Shown: positions 37,251 through 45,983, counted from the first letter of the stretch. The stretch is DNA of 64,000 bases from Pontibaca salina (GCF_016307205.1 NZ_JAEIJD010000002.1:186001-250000), one strand, 5' to 3'. Program-made: numbers and translations. The notes: generated by a model not told the origin, from the letters alone.

Positions 37251-39410
37251 TTAACCGATGGCCGTCTCGAAAGACGACCGATAAAGGGTTGATAATTCGT
37301 CCATCGGTGCCTCGGAGCCGTTTACGCGGAAACAATCTCCACCAAAGCGGCCGACACAGGTCACTGGCACGCCGGCCTGACCTGCCGCGATCATCAGCGC
37401 TTCGGCTTGGTCGAAATTGCACGCGACGAGATAGCGCGCCTGATCCTCTCCGAACAGGATTTCACAAGGCGCGGCGTCCAGCGTTACGCCAATGCCCGAC
37501 GCTTCGGCCAGCTCAAACGCTGCCAAGGCAAGACCGCCATCAGACAGATCGGTGCAAGCGCGAATCAGCTCGCGGTTGTCGCGGACGAAGTCGCCATTGC
37601 GCCGCTCGGCCACCAGATCGACCGCAGGCGCGTCGCCCTCTTCGCGGTTGAAGACCTCGGCCAGCAGCGCCGACTGGCCCAGATGACCTGCAGTCTCGCC
37701 AATCAGGAGCGCCTGATGGCCCTCACGTACATCATAGCCGATGATCTCATCAGAATGGGCCAGCAAGCCTATAGCGCCGATGGTCGGGGTCGGCAAAATC
37801 GCTTCGCCGTCAGTTTCATTGTAAAGAGACACGTTGCCCGAAACGATCGGCATATCCAGTGCCAGACAGGCCGCGCCGATGCCTTTGATCGCGCCGACAA
37901 ACTGGCCCATGATTTCGGGGCGTTCGGGGTTGCCGAAATTCATGTTGTCGGTTGTCGCCAGCGGCTTTGCGCCGACGGCGGTCAGGTTGCGATAGGCCTC
38001 GGCCACCGCTTGCTTGCCACCCTCTTCAGGGTTGGCGCGCACATAGCGCGGTGTCACGTCACTGGTAAAGGCCAGCACCTTGTCGGTGCCATGCACCCGC
38101 ACCAGCCCGGCACCCTGACCGGGAATGCGAATTGTGTCGGCCATGACCATTGAATCATATTGGTCATAAACCCATTGCTTTGCGGCATAATTGGGCGAAC
38201 TGATCAGCGCTCGCAAGCCATCAATTGCGTCGACTTGCGCCACCTCGCCCAATGGCTCGGCGGCAGGGGTCGGCACCCAGTCGCGGTCGTATTCGGGGGC
38301 CGAACCCGACAGTGTGGCCAGCGGCAGGTCGGCCATCACCTTGTCATTGTGCAGGATCAAGAACCGGTCTTCGGGGATGGTTTCACCGATGATGGCGAAA
38401 TCCAGATCCCATTTTTCGAACACCGCCCGCGCCTCGGCCTCTTTCTCCGGGCGCAACACCATCAGCATGCGCTCCTGAGATTCTGACAGCATCATTTCAT
38501 AGGCGGTCATGTTCTCTTCGCGCTGGGGAACGCATTCAAGGGTCAGCTTGATCCCGAGGCCCCCTTTGTCGCCCATCTCCACGGCCGAACAGGTCAGCCC
38601 AGCGGCACCCATATCCTGAATCGAGATCACCGCGCCGGTGGCCATCAGTTCCAGTGTGGCCTCCATCAGGCGCTTTTCGGTAAACGGGTCGCCGACTTGC
38701 ACGGTGGGGCGCTTTTCCTCGATGGAGTCATCGAATTCCGCGCTGGCCATGGTCGCGCCGCCAACACCGTCGCGTCCAGTCTTGGCCCCGAGATAGACCA
38801 CCGGCATGCCCACGCCCGAGGCGGCAGAATAGAAAATCTTGTCAGCATCCGCCAGCCCGGCGGCAAAGGCGTTGACCAGACAATTGCCGTTATAGGCGGA
38901 GTGAAAGCGCACTTCGCCGCCCACGGTGGGCACGCCAAATGCGTTGCCATAACCGCCGATCCCAGCAACCACGCCATGCACTAGGCTGCGGGTTTTCGGA
39001 TGATCGGGCGCGCCGAAGGACAGCGCGTTCATTGCTGCAATGGGCCGTGCGCCCATGGTGAATACATCGCGTAGAATACCACCCACGCCGGTCGCCGCCC
39101 CCTGATAGGGTTCGATATAGGAGGGGTGGTTATGGCTTTCCATCTTGAAGATGATCGCCTGACCGTCACCGATATCGACCACGCCGGCATTCTCGCCGGG
39201 GCCGCAGATCACCTGTGGCCCGGTGGTTGGTAGGGTGCGCAACCACTTTTTCGAAGATTTATAGGAGCAATGCTCGTTCCACATGGCTGAAAAAATGCCA
39301 AGTTCGGTGAAGGTTGGCTCCCGGTTCAGTATGCGCAAGATATTGGCGTATTCATCGTCGGTCAGCCCATGATTGGCGATTACATCGGGCGTAATTTCAG
39401 GTTCTTGCAT
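37251..39410 (-). CDS. purL: phosphoribosylformylglycinamidine synthase subunit PurL
   Basis: Small-type PurL (719 residues) that works with PurS and PurQ to make formylglycinamidine ribotide in purine synthesis. Two AIRS-type ATP-binding halves are seen: [38 protein letters not shown] near the start, and the catalytic core [45 protein letters not shown] and a second half with [17 protein letters not shown] and [18 protein letters not shown] follow. purS and purQ are not in this window. The start MQEPEITPD was chosen by family length; an upstream ATG at 39464 adds 18 odd residues. Confidence 0.95.
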   Translation of the reverse strand: MQEPEITPDVIANHGLTDDEYANILRILNREPTFTELGIFSAMWNEHCSYKSSKKWLRTLPTTGPQVICGPGENAGVVDIGDGQAIIFKMESHNHPSYIEPYQGAATGVGGILRDVFTMGARPIAAMNALSFGAPDHPKTRSLVHGVVAGIGGYGNAFGVPTVGGEVRFHSAYNGNCLVNAFAAGLADADKIFYSAASGVGMPVVYLGAKTGRDGVGGATMASAEFDDSIEEKRPTVQVGDPFTEKRLMEATLELMATGAVISIQDMGAAGLTCSAVEMGDKGGLGIKLTLECVPQREENMTAYEMMLSESQERMLMVLRPEKEAEARAVFEKWDLDFAIIGETIPEDRFLILHNDKVMADLPLATLSGSAPEYDRDWVPTPAAEPLGEVAQVDAIDGLRALISSPNYAAKQWVYDQYDSMVMADTIRIPGQGAGLVRVHGTDKVLAFTSDVTPRYVRANPEEGGKQAVAEAYRNLTAVGAKPLATTDNMNFGNPERPEIMGQFVGAIKGIGAACLALDMPIVSGNVSLYNETDGEAILPTPTIGAIGLLAHSDEIIGYDVREGHQALLIGETAGHLGQSALLAEVFNREEGDAPAVDLVAERRNGDFVRDNRELIRACTDLSDGGLALAAFELAEASGIGVTLDAAPCEILFGEDQARYLVACNFDQAEALMIAAGQAGVPVTCVGRFGGDCFRVNGSEAPMDELSTLYRSSFETAIG

Positions 39411-39541
39411 CCGGTCAGGTCCCCAGCAGATTGGTTGCGCCCCTGTTAGTGCATGGCCGCGCAATGGGAAAGCCCCCGAAACCGGGTTCTGCGAGGTTCA
39501 GAGCGGTCTGGCGATAGCCGAGTGATCGGAAATGCCCTCGG

Positions 39542-39925
39542 TTACTCCCACCAGTGGTCGATCTGCGCGATGTCGGCGTCGCGCCAGCCGAAGTGATGGG
39601 CCAGTTCATGGATCAGGACATGAGTGACAAGTTCTTCCAGCGTCACATTGCCCCGGTCCTGCCATTCGGCAAGAATCGGGCGGCGGAAAAGCCAGATGGC
39701 GTCGGGCGCAGTGGGTTGATCAAAAACGGATTTATCGGTCAGCGGGATGCCCTCGTAAACCCCGGTCAGGGTTAACGGATCGTCGATATCAAGTGCCTGC
39801 AACATCGCCGCGTCAGGCCAGTCGGCGATGTTCAACACCACTTGTTGCGCGGCGGCGCGGAAAGGCTCGGGCAGGTTATTCAGTGCCTCGCGCGCCATTG
39901 TGTAAAACCTGTCGAGATCGGTCAT
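39542..39925 (-). CDS. metallopeptidase family protein (zincin-like)
   Basis: Small (127 residues) zincin of the PF06262 metallopeptidase family, often annotated as possibly acting at the cell surface or on unknown peptides. The zinc motif is HELAHHFGW near the C-terminus, with an acidic residue following (D in WRDADI). The rest (LNNLPEPFRAAAQQVVLNIADWPDA, LTGVYEGIPL, PDAIWLFRRPILAEW) matches the family. It diverges from the SOS-boxed small gene. Confidence 0.9.
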   Translation of the reverse strand: MTDLDRFYTMAREALNNLPEPFRAAAQQVVLNIADWPDAAMLQALDIDDPLTLTGVYEGIPLTDKSVFDQPTAPDAIWLFRRPILAEWQDRGNVTLEELVTHVLIHELAHHFGWRDADIAQIDHWWE

Positions 39926-40049
39926 CCGCGCCTGTCCTTATTCCCTGTAGCGGGCACTGACAGCGTAGGCTTGGCGTGCGGACAAAGGCAATCTGAACCG
40001 ACATGCGCCTGTGGCAAAAGGGGCGATTCTCTCGCGCAAAAACGCAGAT

Positions 40050-40064
40050 GTTCTTAAAATGTTC
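40050..40064 (+). promoter_or_regulatory. LexA (SOS) box before a small membrane-protein gene
   Basis: GTTC-TTAAAAT-GTTC, an exact GTTC-N7-GTTC match to the alphaproteobacterial LexA operator. Its spacer contains TAAAAT (40055-40060), close to a -10 hexamer, so LexA would cover the promoter. No clear -35 is seen. It lies 124 and 78 bases from the divergent zincin gene and the small ORF cluster respectively. Confidence 0.75.
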
Positions 40065-40104
40065 TTTACAGGACGGTGAAAGGATGAGAACAAAGGAGCA
40101 ACAC

Positions 40105-40125
40105 ATGGGTGGTAGGGAGAACTAG
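40105..40125 (+). CDS. six-codon leader ORF (MGGREN)
   Basis: ATG-GGT-GGT-AGG-GAG-AAC-TAG, with an excellent Shine-Dalgarno (AAAGGAG) six bases ahead of the ATG. Its stop ends two bases before the ATG of the 40-residue ORF, and the second gene's own Shine-Dalgarno (AGGGAG) lies within it. It may set the translation rate of the downstream peptide. It is too short to test by similarity. Confidence 0.5.
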   Translation: MGGREN

Positions 40126-40127
40126 AC

Positions 40128-40250
40128 ATGATTGAACAGATCAAAGCAGCCGCACGACAGTCGCGCGAAACGCTGTTGCAGGATGCCATCGGGCTGGCAT
40201 CGCTTATCGTCATGATGGTGGTTGCGTTGTATCTGCCCGGCGTCATCTGA
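40128..40250 (+). CDS. SOS-controlled small membrane protein, 40 residues
   Basis: Encodes a 40-residue peptide, MIEQIKAAARQSRETLLQDA followed by IGLASLIVMMVVALYLPGVI. The first half is charged and amphipathic; residues 18-40 form one membrane helix. The Shine-Dalgarno AGGGAG is well placed. A perfect LexA-type box lies about 64-78 bases upstream, and an intrinsic terminator closes the transcript about 140 bases later. Function unknown: TisB and SidA are SOS-induced single-helix peptides of similar size (membrane depolariser and division inhibitor), but no sequence match to either is claimed. Alternatives are a membrane-stress peptide or a chaperone of a larger protein. Confidence 0.7.
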   Translation: MIEQIKAAARQSRETLLQDAIGLASLIVMMVVALYLPGVI

Positions 40251-40389
40251 TACGCGTCGGCCGCTCTCTGCTTGCGTTGCTTGTGCCGGATCGTCAGCTT
40301 TTTGTCGCTGCAACCGAACAAAGGATAGCCTGTCCCAACTCCCTTTCGCCGGGGTGGTCCGAAACTACGCTAAGTGACGCAATAACTGT

Positions 40390-40424
40390 CGCCGCCATCC
40401 AGTCGGGATGTGCGGCGTTTTTTT
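40390..40424 (+). terminator. intrinsic terminator after the small membrane-protein gene
   Basis: CGCCGCCATCC (40390-40400) pairs with GGATG-T-GCGGCG (40406-40417) with a single bulged T, loop AGTCG, followed by seven T residues (40418-40424). This is a strong rho-independent terminator on the plus strand, ending transcripts that start at the SOS promoter. It faces the stop of the IscU-like gene five bases further on. Confidence 0.85.
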
Positions 40425-40428
40425 AATC

Positions 40429-40881
40429 TCAGGCGCAGTTCGCCGTTTCGGCGTTTTTGATAGCCTCGGCGGTTGCTTCGATGGCCAACAGAATCGATGA
40501 GTGGCGATTCGTGTACTCGCGCGCTGGGATGAGAACCTCGAAATCTTCAAACGGGGCGTCGGGCAGGGGGCCGTCCTCTTTCAGCATGGCCTGCAACTGA
40601 TCGCGCGCGGTTTCCACTTGTGCGCGGGTCGCTCCGATGATGCCGGCCCCGACAACGGCGGCGGCGGCCTGTCCCAAGGCACAAGCCTTCACGTCCTGCG
40701 CAAACTCAGCAACGCGGCCATCCCTCAGGCACAGTTCCACCGTCACTGTCGAGCCGCAAAGCGGTGAGCGGCGTTTGACGCGTGCCTCGGGGGCATCAAG
40801 TTGGCCAAGGTGCGGAATATCCGCTGCCAATGCCAATATCCGGCCGGAATAGAGTTTGATCAGATCGGTATCACCGGACAT
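40429..40881 (-). CDS. iron-sulfur cluster assembly scaffold (IscU-like)
   Basis: NifU N-terminal/IscU-like protein of 150 residues. The scaffold cysteines are visible as RRSPLCGSTVTVEL and VKACALGQAAAAV. The third scaffold cysteine is replaced (YTNRHSSILLAIEA, serine where cysteine is usual); I recall this as common in the Rhodobacterales branch, so the copy may not build clusters alone. Two further cysteines include the penultimate NC-A. The start MSGDTD at 40881 follows AAAGGAAC. It diverges from hisI with 65 bases between starts. Client proteins unknown. Confidence 0.8.
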   Translation of the reverse strand: MSGDTDLIKLYSGRILALAADIPHLGQLDAPEARVKRRSPLCGSTVTVELCLRDGRVAEFAQDVKACALGQAAAAVVGAGIIGATRAQVETARDQLQAMLKEDGPLPDAPFEDFEVLIPAREYTNRHSSILLAIEATAEAIKNAETANCA

Positions 40882-40946
40882 GGCTGTTCCTTTCGTGCTG
40901 TTGCCCATAAATAGGCTAGAAGACGGCAATGAAAAAGGTCGGAAAC

Positions 40947-41306
40947 ATGTCATTTGATCCCGAAACATTAAAATACAATGCCGATGGGCTGATCCCCTGT
41001 ATTGCACAGGAGGCGGAGACCGGCGAGGTGCTGATGCTGGCCTGGATGAATGAAGGGGCGATTCGCCGCACCCTTGAAACCGGGCGGGTGACTTATTGGT
41101 CGCGGTCGCGCGCGGCATTTTGGATCAAAGGCGAAAGTTCGGGCCATGTGCAGGACTTGGTCGAGCTGAGATTGGATTGCGACCGGGATTGCCTGTTGGC
41201 GCTGGTGCGCCAGACCGGCCCTGCGTGTCACACCAACCGGCGCAGTTGTTTCTACACGGCGCTGCGAGACGGGGCCGAGCTGGAGTTGATGGCGCCGATG
41301 GAGTGA
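40947..41306 (+). CDS. hisI: phosphoribosyl-AMP cyclohydrolase
   Basis: Third step of histidine synthesis, opening the adenine ring of PRAMP. The 119-residue, single-domain form has zinc-binding and catalytic segments YWSRSRAAFWIKGESSGHVQ and DCDRDCLLALVRQTGPACHTNRRSCFYT, which hold the three conserved cysteines. It lacks the HisE domain. The start MSFDPETLKYN was chosen; an ATG 18 bases upstream is also in frame, and AAGGTCGGAAAC is the weak Shine-Dalgarno. Confidence 0.93.
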   Translation: MSFDPETLKYNADGLIPCIAQEAETGEVLMLAWMNEGAIRRTLETGRVTYWSRSRAAFWIKGESSGHVQDLVELRLDCDRDCLLALVRQTGPACHTNRRSCFYTALRDGAELELMAPME

Positions 41307-41358
41307 ATGGCCTTTGCGGGCCATGTCTGCAGTGCGGAAATTACGAGAAAGTAGAGAG

Positions 41359-42207
41359 TTACTTCGCTTTCAATCCCAGCATTGCGCGAATTTCGGCGGG
41401 GGAGGTTCCGTCCGCGCGGTATTTGGCAATTGCGCGGGCATCGTTGCGTTTGGCAAGCCGCTTGCCGTTTTCGTCACGGATCAGGCCGTGATGATAGTAA
41501 TGTGGAATGGGCAGGCCGAGCAGCGCTTGTAGCAGAGTTTGCACGGCGGTGGTGTCGAACAGGTCGGCACCCCGGATCACATGGGTGATTCCCTGGCGGG
41601 CATCATCGATGACAGCAGCGAGAACATAGGCGGGGGTCTCGATCTCCTTGCGCCCGAGAACCAGATCACCGGTTCGGCTTAGTAGATGAGTGGCGGTGAT
41701 CTCGTGGGTGCCGGGGTGCACTTGGCCGCTATCGCGAAATGTCAGGGGCATCGTGAGGCATTTCAGGGCTGCGCTCATGTTAAGGCGCAAGGCATCGCCG
41801 GGCTGGCGGCTGGACATGGCGCGGCCACGGCAAGTACCGGGATAGACTGTCGGGCCGGGCACACCTTCCTGCGGAGCCGACAGCGCGGCGCGGATGTCGC
41901 TGCGTCGGCAGGAGCAGGGATAGACCAGACCCTTTTGGGCGAGGTGATCGAGCACTGCGGCATAGTACGCGAGATGCTCAGACTGGCGCAGAACCGGGGT
42001 TTCCCAGGTCAGGCCCAGCCAGCGCAGGTCATCGTATATTTGGGTTTCCCAGTGCGGCCGGGCGCGCCCGCTGTCGGTGTCCTCGATCCTGAGCAGGAAA
42101 CGCCCACCGGCGGCATCCGCCATGTCATGCGCCAGCAGCGCCGAATAAGCGTGACCCAGATGTAACGGGCCGGTCGGCGAGGGGGCAAAGCGCGTGGTAA
42201 ATGTCAC
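41359..42207 (-). CDS. gluQ: glutamyl-Q tRNA(Asp) synthetase
   Basis: Truncated GluRS-like enzyme (282 residues) that attaches glutamate to queuosine at position 34 of tRNA-Asp. HIGH-type motif PTGPLHLGHAYSA, FLLRIEDTDSGR, the zinc ligands in YPCSCRRSD and YPGTCRGR, and KMSK-type KRLAKRND are all present. The anticodon-binding domain of GluRS is absent, as expected. It follows trmFO by seven bases on the same strand, so two tRNA-modification genes form a pair. Confidence 0.93.
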   Translation of the reverse strand: MTFTTRFAPSPTGPLHLGHAYSALLAHDMADAAGGRFLLRIEDTDSGRARPHWETQIYDDLRWLGLTWETPVLRQSEHLAYYAAVLDHLAQKGLVYPCSCRRSDIRAALSAPQEGVPGPTVYPGTCRGRAMSSRQPGDALRLNMSAALKCLTMPLTFRDSGQVHPGTHEITATHLLSRTGDLVLGRKEIETPAYVLAAVIDDARQGITHVIRGADLFDTTAVQTLLQALLGLPIPHYYHHGLIRDENGKRLAKRNDARAIAKYRADGTSPAEIRAMLGLKAK

Positions 42208-42213
42208 GTGAAA

Positions 42214-43581
42214 TCAAGTCGGTGCAGCGGCTTGTTCGTCATCAGTCTGGTGCAGCCAGCGCTGCCAGTCAGCTTTCGCGCGGTCGGTATAGGCTTTGTA
42301 GCGGTCGCGGCGCCCCCGCCGCCCGCCTTTCAGCCCTTCGACCGGCGGGAACAGGCCGAAATTGACGTTCATCGGCTGGAACGTTTTCGCTTCGGCACCG
42401 CCGGTGATGTGGGTAACCAGCGCGCCCGTTGCGGTGGTGGGCGGTGGTGGCGCGATTTGATGCCCGATGAGGTCGGCAGCGGCCATGCGTCCGACAAGAA
42501 GCCCCATGGCGGCGCTTTCGACGTACCCCTCAACCCCAGTGATCTGTCCGGCGAAGCGGATGTTGGGACGTGCTTTCAGCCGCATCCGGTCGTCAAGAAG
42601 CGTTGGCGAGTTGATGAAGGTGTTGCGATGGATCCCGCCCAAACGCGCAAAGCGGGCGTTTTCCAAGCCGGGAATCATCCGAAACACTTCGGTTTGCGCA
42701 CCATAGCGCATCTTGGTCTGGAACCCGACCATGTTGTAGAGCGTCCCCAACGCGTTGTCGCGGCGCAGTTGCACGACGGCGTGGGCCTTAATGTCTGGCT
42801 GGTGCGGGTTGGTCAGACCGACCGGTTTCATCGGGCCGTGGCGCAGGGTCTCGCGACCGCGTTCGGCCATCACCTCGATCGGCAGGCAGCCGTCGAAATA
42901 GCCGGCGGTTTCGCCCTCGTGAAATTCGGTTTTGTCGGCCGCGAGCAAGGCGTCGATGAACGCCTCATAGGTCTCCCGGTCCATCGGGCAATTGAGATAG
43001 GCGGTGCGCTCCTCCTCGGTGTCGCCCTTGTCATAGCGCGACTGCATCCATGCTTGCGACATGTCGATGCTCTCGAAGTGGACGATCGGGGCGATGGCAT
43101 CAAAAAAGGCCAGCGCCTCGGCGCCGGTCTCAGCGCGGATTGCCTGACCCAAGGCGGTCGAGGTCAGCGGACCGGTGGCAAAAACCCAGTTTCCAGAGTC
43201 GGGAAGGGTATCAATTTCCTCGTAAGAAATCGAAATATTGGGATGGGCGCGCAACCGTTCGGTCACGGTCGCGGCGAAGGGGTCGCGATCCACTGCCAAG
43301 GCGCCGCCCGCGGGCAAGCGGTGGCGGTGCGCGCTGTCGATGATCAGCCCGTCGGCCGCGCGCATCTCCCAGTGAAGCAGGCCGACGGCGTTCTGTTCGT
43401 CATCGTCAGAGCGGAACGAGTTAGAGCAGACCATCTCGGCCAGATCGCCGGTCTTGTGAGCGAAGGTGCCGACCTTGGGGCGCATTTCGTGGATTATCAC
43501 GCGCACGCCCATTTGCGCCGCCTGCCAAGCCGCTTCGGAGCCGGCCATGCCGCCGCCGACAATATGTAGTGTCTCTGTCAT
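42214..43581 (-). CDS. trmFO: methylenetetrahydrofolate-tRNA-(uracil-5-)-methyltransferase TrmFO
   Basis: FAD/folate-dependent enzyme making ribothymidine-54 in tRNAs. About 455 residues. It opens with the FAD motif [14 protein letters not shown], has the folate/flavin-site segments [29 protein letters not shown] and [22 protein letters not shown], and [11 protein letters not shown] near the end. The start at 43581 (MTETLHIVG) was chosen; an ATG three codons earlier is also possible. It is transcribed with gluQ. Confidence 0.95.
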   Translation of the reverse strand: MTETLHIVGGGMAGSEAAWQAAQMGVRVIIHEMRPKVGTFAHKTGDLAEMVCSNSFRSDDDEQNAVGLLHWEMRAADGLIIDSAHRHRLPAGGALAVDRDPFAATVTERLRAHPNISISYEEIDTLPDSGNWVFATGPLTSTALGQAIRAETGAEALAFFDAIAPIVHFESIDMSQAWMQSRYDKGDTEEERTAYLNCPMDRETYEAFIDALLAADKTEFHEGETAGYFDGCLPIEVMAERGRETLRHGPMKPVGLTNPHQPDIKAHAVVQLRRDNALGTLYNMVGFQTKMRYGAQTEVFRMIPGLENARFARLGGIHRNTFINSPTLLDDRMRLKARPNIRFAGQITGVEGYVESAAMGLLVGRMAAADLIGHQIAPPPPTTATGALVTHITGGAEAKTFQPMNVNFGLFPPVEGLKGGRRGRRDRYKAYTDRAKADWQRWLHQTDDEQAAAPT

Positions 43582-43627
43582 GGCCTGCATGTAGGGTAGG
43601 CGGCGGCAAGGCGCAACGGCGCACGGG

Positions 43628-44413
43628 TCATTGTTGCCAATCCGGTTCGCGTTTTTCAATGAAGGCGGCGATGCCTTCCTCGGTGTCGCGATACAGCATG
43701 TTTTCAACCATCACCTCGCCCGCAAAGGTGTAAGCCTGTTCAACAGGGAATTGCAGCTGCTGATAGAACGCTTCTTTGCCGATCCTGACGACCGAGCCAA
43801 GTTTTTCGGCCACGACTGCAGCAAGGGCGGCGGTGTCCGATGCCAAGTCTTCGGGCGGCACCACGTGGTTAACCAGCCCCAGTTGCTGCGCGCGGGGGGC
43901 GTTGATGAACTGCCCGGTGGTCAGCATTTCGAAGGCCTGCTTGCGGGGGATGTTGCGGGACAGTGCCACCATCGGAGTCGAACAGAACAGTCCGATATTC
44001 ACCCCATTGACCCCGAATCGCGTGCCTTCGGCGGCCACGGCCATGTCGCAGGTGGCGACCAATTGGCACCCGGCGGCGGTCGCGATGCCATGTACCTGTG
44101 CGATGACGGGTTGGGGCAGGGATTGGATTGACAACATCAGCGCCGAACAGCGCTGGAACAGATCGGTGAAATAAGCCTTGCCGCCATCTTCGGACTGCCG
44201 CGCGGTGGTCATCTGTTTCAAGTCGTGGCCGGCGCAAAATGCCTTGCCGGCCCCTGACAAGATCACCGCGCGGATGGTATTGTCATCCTTAAGCATGGTG
44301 AATTGTTCTTGTAGCGCGGCCAGCATCTCGTCGGACAGAGCGTTCAGTCGCTCGGGCGCGTTCATGCGCAGATGTGCCACCCCGCCGCTGTCGTTACGTT
44401 CCAGAATTGCCAT
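43628..44413 (-). CDS. enoyl-CoA hydratase/isomerase family protein
   Basis: Crotonase-superfamily protein (261 residues). The oxyanion strands are [10 protein letters not shown] and [19 protein letters not shown], followed by [21 protein letters not shown]. The usual catalytic glutamates of bona fide enoyl-CoA hydratase are not obvious, and the [10 protein letters not shown] phrase resembles the ECHDC3-like group, so hydratase activity is uncertain. An AGGAAAAG Shine-Dalgarno supports the start at 44413; the frame continues upstream without similarity. It precedes, on the other strand, the decayed thioesterase. Confidence 0.8.
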   Translation of the reverse strand: MAILERNDSGGVAHLRMNAPERLNALSDEMLAALQEQFTMLKDDNTIRAVILSGAGKAFCAGHDLKQMTTARQSEDGGKAYFTDLFQRCSALMLSIQSLPQPVIAQVHGIATAAGCQLVATCDMAVAAEGTRFGVNGVNIGLFCSTPMVALSRNIPRKQAFEMLTTGQFINAPRAQQLGLVNHVVPPEDLASDTAALAAVVAEKLGSVVRIGKEAFYQQLQFPVEQAYTFAGEVMVENMLYRDTEEGIAAFIEKREPDWQQ

Positions 44414-44500
44414 CTTTTCCTCGTGTGATTTGTCGTGCCAAGCATATGGTAGAGGGGTGAAAAATGATACAGTGGGACGAAGGCCGGCATGGCCTTGATC

Positions 44501-44707
44501 ATGAGCAGCAAAACACTGGCAGTCCTTCTGGACAAAGAGTTTCCCCAGAACAGGTGTGAATTCACCATCCGGGAACTGACCGCTGGCGCGGTGACGATGC
44601 GGTTGAGCACAGGTGATCACCACCGGCGCCACAGTGGCCGGTATTCAGGTCGATCGCTGGCGGTGGACGATGTGTTCATCCAATCTAACCGCGTCGATGT
44701 CCTATAG
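44501..44707 (+). pseudogene. decayed PaaI-type thioesterase remnant
   Basis: A 69-codon open frame that begins MSSKTLAVLLDKEFPQNR and continues CEFTIRELTAGAVTMRLSTG, a plausible start for a PaaI-like hotdog thioesterase. After GDHH the reading frame stops resembling the family. Reading the adjacent frame around 44625-44650 restores TGATVAG, close to the family GGTVSGP; returning to the first frame gives SLAVDDV, close to ALADV. At least two small indels and a loss of the C-terminal half are needed. The equivalent site next to rplM holds an intact thioesterase gene in related bacteria, as far as I recall. Confidence 0.6.
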
Positions 44708-44780
44708 CACGAGCGACAGAGACGAATTCCATTCCGCCGAATAAATCGTGGGGTATTTTGATACCTATATTGTAACCGTT

Positions 44781-44802
44781 TGAATTTATGTGGTTAAATT
44801 CA
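44781..44802. repeat. AT-rich 8-bp inverted repeat upstream of rplM
   Basis: TGAATTTA (44781-44788) and TAAATTCA (44795-44802) are perfect inverse copies around TGTGGT. The palindrome sits just upstream of a TTGACT hexamer, in the 200-base gap between the thioesterase remnant and rplM. It could be a regulator site for the ribosomal operon; no known factor matches. Confidence 0.4.
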
Positions 44803-44813
44803 TCTCGCGCCGC

Positions 44814-44842
44814 TTGACTGTGTGTCAGTCACGCCGTAAACC
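44814..44842 (+). promoter_or_regulatory. putative promoter of rplM-rpsI
   Basis: TTGACT (44814-44819) and TAAACC (44837-44842) with a 17-base spacer lie about 65 bases upstream of rplM. The -35 matches five of six consensus positions; the -10 matches three, acceptable for GC-rich alphaproteobacteria. Confidence 0.4.
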
Positions 44843-44893
44843 CCGCGTATCAATTCGGGTGGGGCGCGTTGTGTGTCCGCCTTTCACGTCAAA

Positions 44894-44906
44894 CAGGAAT
44901 GTCCTG
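44894..44906 (+). promoter_or_regulatory. hairpin over the rplM Shine-Dalgarno
   Basis: CAGGA (44894-44898) and TCCTG (44902-44906) pair around ATG. The only Shine-Dalgarno-like sequence (AGGA) before the rplM ATG lies inside this stem, so folding would reduce ribosome access, as in translational autoregulation of ribosomal proteins. Confidence 0.4.
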
Positions 44907-44908
44907 CT

Positions 44909-45370
44909 ATGAAAACCTTTTCTGCCACACCAGCAGATATCGACAAGCAATGGATCCTGATCGATGCCGAAGGCGTCGTTCTGGGCCGTCTTGCCTCGAT
45001 CATCGCCACGCGTCTGCGCGGCAAACATAAACCGTCGTTCACGCCGCATATGGACACGGGTGACAATGTCATTGTCATCAATGCCGACAAAGTGCAGATG
45101 ACCGGCAAGAAACGCGAAGAGCATTTCTATTGGCATACCGGCCATCCCGGCGGGATCAAATCGCGCACCAAGCAACAAATTCTTGAGGGCGCACATCCCG
45201 AGCGTGTCGTGATGCAGGCGGTCAAACGGATGCTGCCTGGCAACCGGCTTGGTCGTCAGGTGCTGACCAACCTGCGCGTCTATGCAGGCACCGATCACCC
45301 CCACGAGGCCCAAAGCCCCGAGGTTCTGGATGTTAAGTCCATGAACAAGAAAAATACGCGGAGCGCATAA
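44909..45370 (+). CDS. rplM: 50S ribosomal protein L13
   Basis: Ribosomal protein L13, 153 residues. [76 protein letters not shown] and a C-terminal [27 protein letters not shown] match the family throughout. It precedes rpsI by two bases, the universal rplM-rpsI operon. The start at 44909 was chosen by homology; the Shine-Dalgarno lies in a small hairpin. Confidence 0.97.
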   Translation: MKTFSATPADIDKQWILIDAEGVVLGRLASIIATRLRGKHKPSFTPHMDTGDNVIVINADKVQMTGKKREEHFYWHTGHPGGIKSRTKQQILEGAHPERVVMQAVKRMLPGNRLGRQVLTNLRVYAGTDHPHEAQSPEVLDVKSMNKKNTRSA

Positions 45371-45372
45371 GA

Positions 45373-45864
45373 ATGGCTGAAGAAATCAAGACACTCGACG
45401 GTCTGGAAGCGGCCGTTACGGAAAATGCCGGTGCCCTTCAGGACGCCGCGCCGCAGCGCGAACCCCAGCGCGACGATCTGGGCCGCTCCTATGCGACAGG
45501 TAAGCGCAAGGATGCGGTCGCCCGCGTGTGGATCAAGCCCGGTTCGGGCAAGGTCACCGTGAACGGCAAGGAAATGAACGCCTATTTCGCGCGCCCCGTG
45601 TTGCAGATGATCCTGCGGCAGCCGTTCCAGGTGGCCGGGGTCGAAGACCAGTTCGATGTGAACGCCACAGTCAAGGGTGGTGGTCTGTCGGGGCAGGCCG
45701 GTGCGGTCAAGCACGGTGTGTCAAAAGCGCTGCAACTTTACGATCCTTCTTTGCGCGGTGCGCTCAAGGCGGCCGGTTTCCTGACCCGCGACAGCCGCGT
45801 GGTCGAGCGTAAGAAATATGGCCGGGCCAAGGCGCGGAAGAGCTTCCAGTTTTCCAAGCGTTAA
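45373..45864 (+). CDS. rpsI: 30S ribosomal protein S9
   Basis: Ribosomal protein S9, 163 residues: an alphaproteobacterial N-terminal extension of about 35 residues followed by the S9 domain ([59 protein letters not shown]). The C-terminal tail [20 protein letters not shown] is the conserved basic SKR end. Second gene of the rplM operon, ended by a strong terminator. Confidence 0.97.
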   Translation: MAEEIKTLDGLEAAVTENAGALQDAAPQREPQRDDLGRSYATGKRKDAVARVWIKPGSGKVTVNGKEMNAYFARPVLQMILRQPFQVAGVEDQFDVNATVKGGGLSGQAGAVKHGVSKALQLYDPSLRGALKAAGFLTRDSRVVERKKYGRAKARKSFQFSKR

Positions 45865-45887
45865 GATCGACCGAGAGGTACGAAAGA

Positions 45888-45913
45888 GGGCCGCGCAATT
45901 GCGTGGCCCTTTT
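45888..45913 (+). terminator. intrinsic terminator of rplM-rpsI
   Basis: GGGCCGCGC (45888-45896) pairs with GCGTGGCCC (45901-45909) including one G-U pair, loop AATT, followed by TTTT then GCTTT. It ends the ribosomal operon before the metA leader. Confidence 0.85.
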
Positions 45914-45983
45914 GCTTTGTGCACGCCCTTGGCACCGGCGCCGCAACAGATTATCACGGCCTTGTTCTGATCGGAAAATCACT

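Noticed and set aside
42208-43569. 453-residue plus-strand frame opposite trmFO
   Set aside because: Antisense shadow of a well-supported gene in a GC-rich genome; composition is biased to Arg/Gly/Asp and no motif is seen.
45865-45983. SAM-II or other SAM riboswitch before metA
   Set aside because: The 120-base leader holds only the rpsI terminator and no recognisable SAM-II pseudoknot or other known SAM motif.
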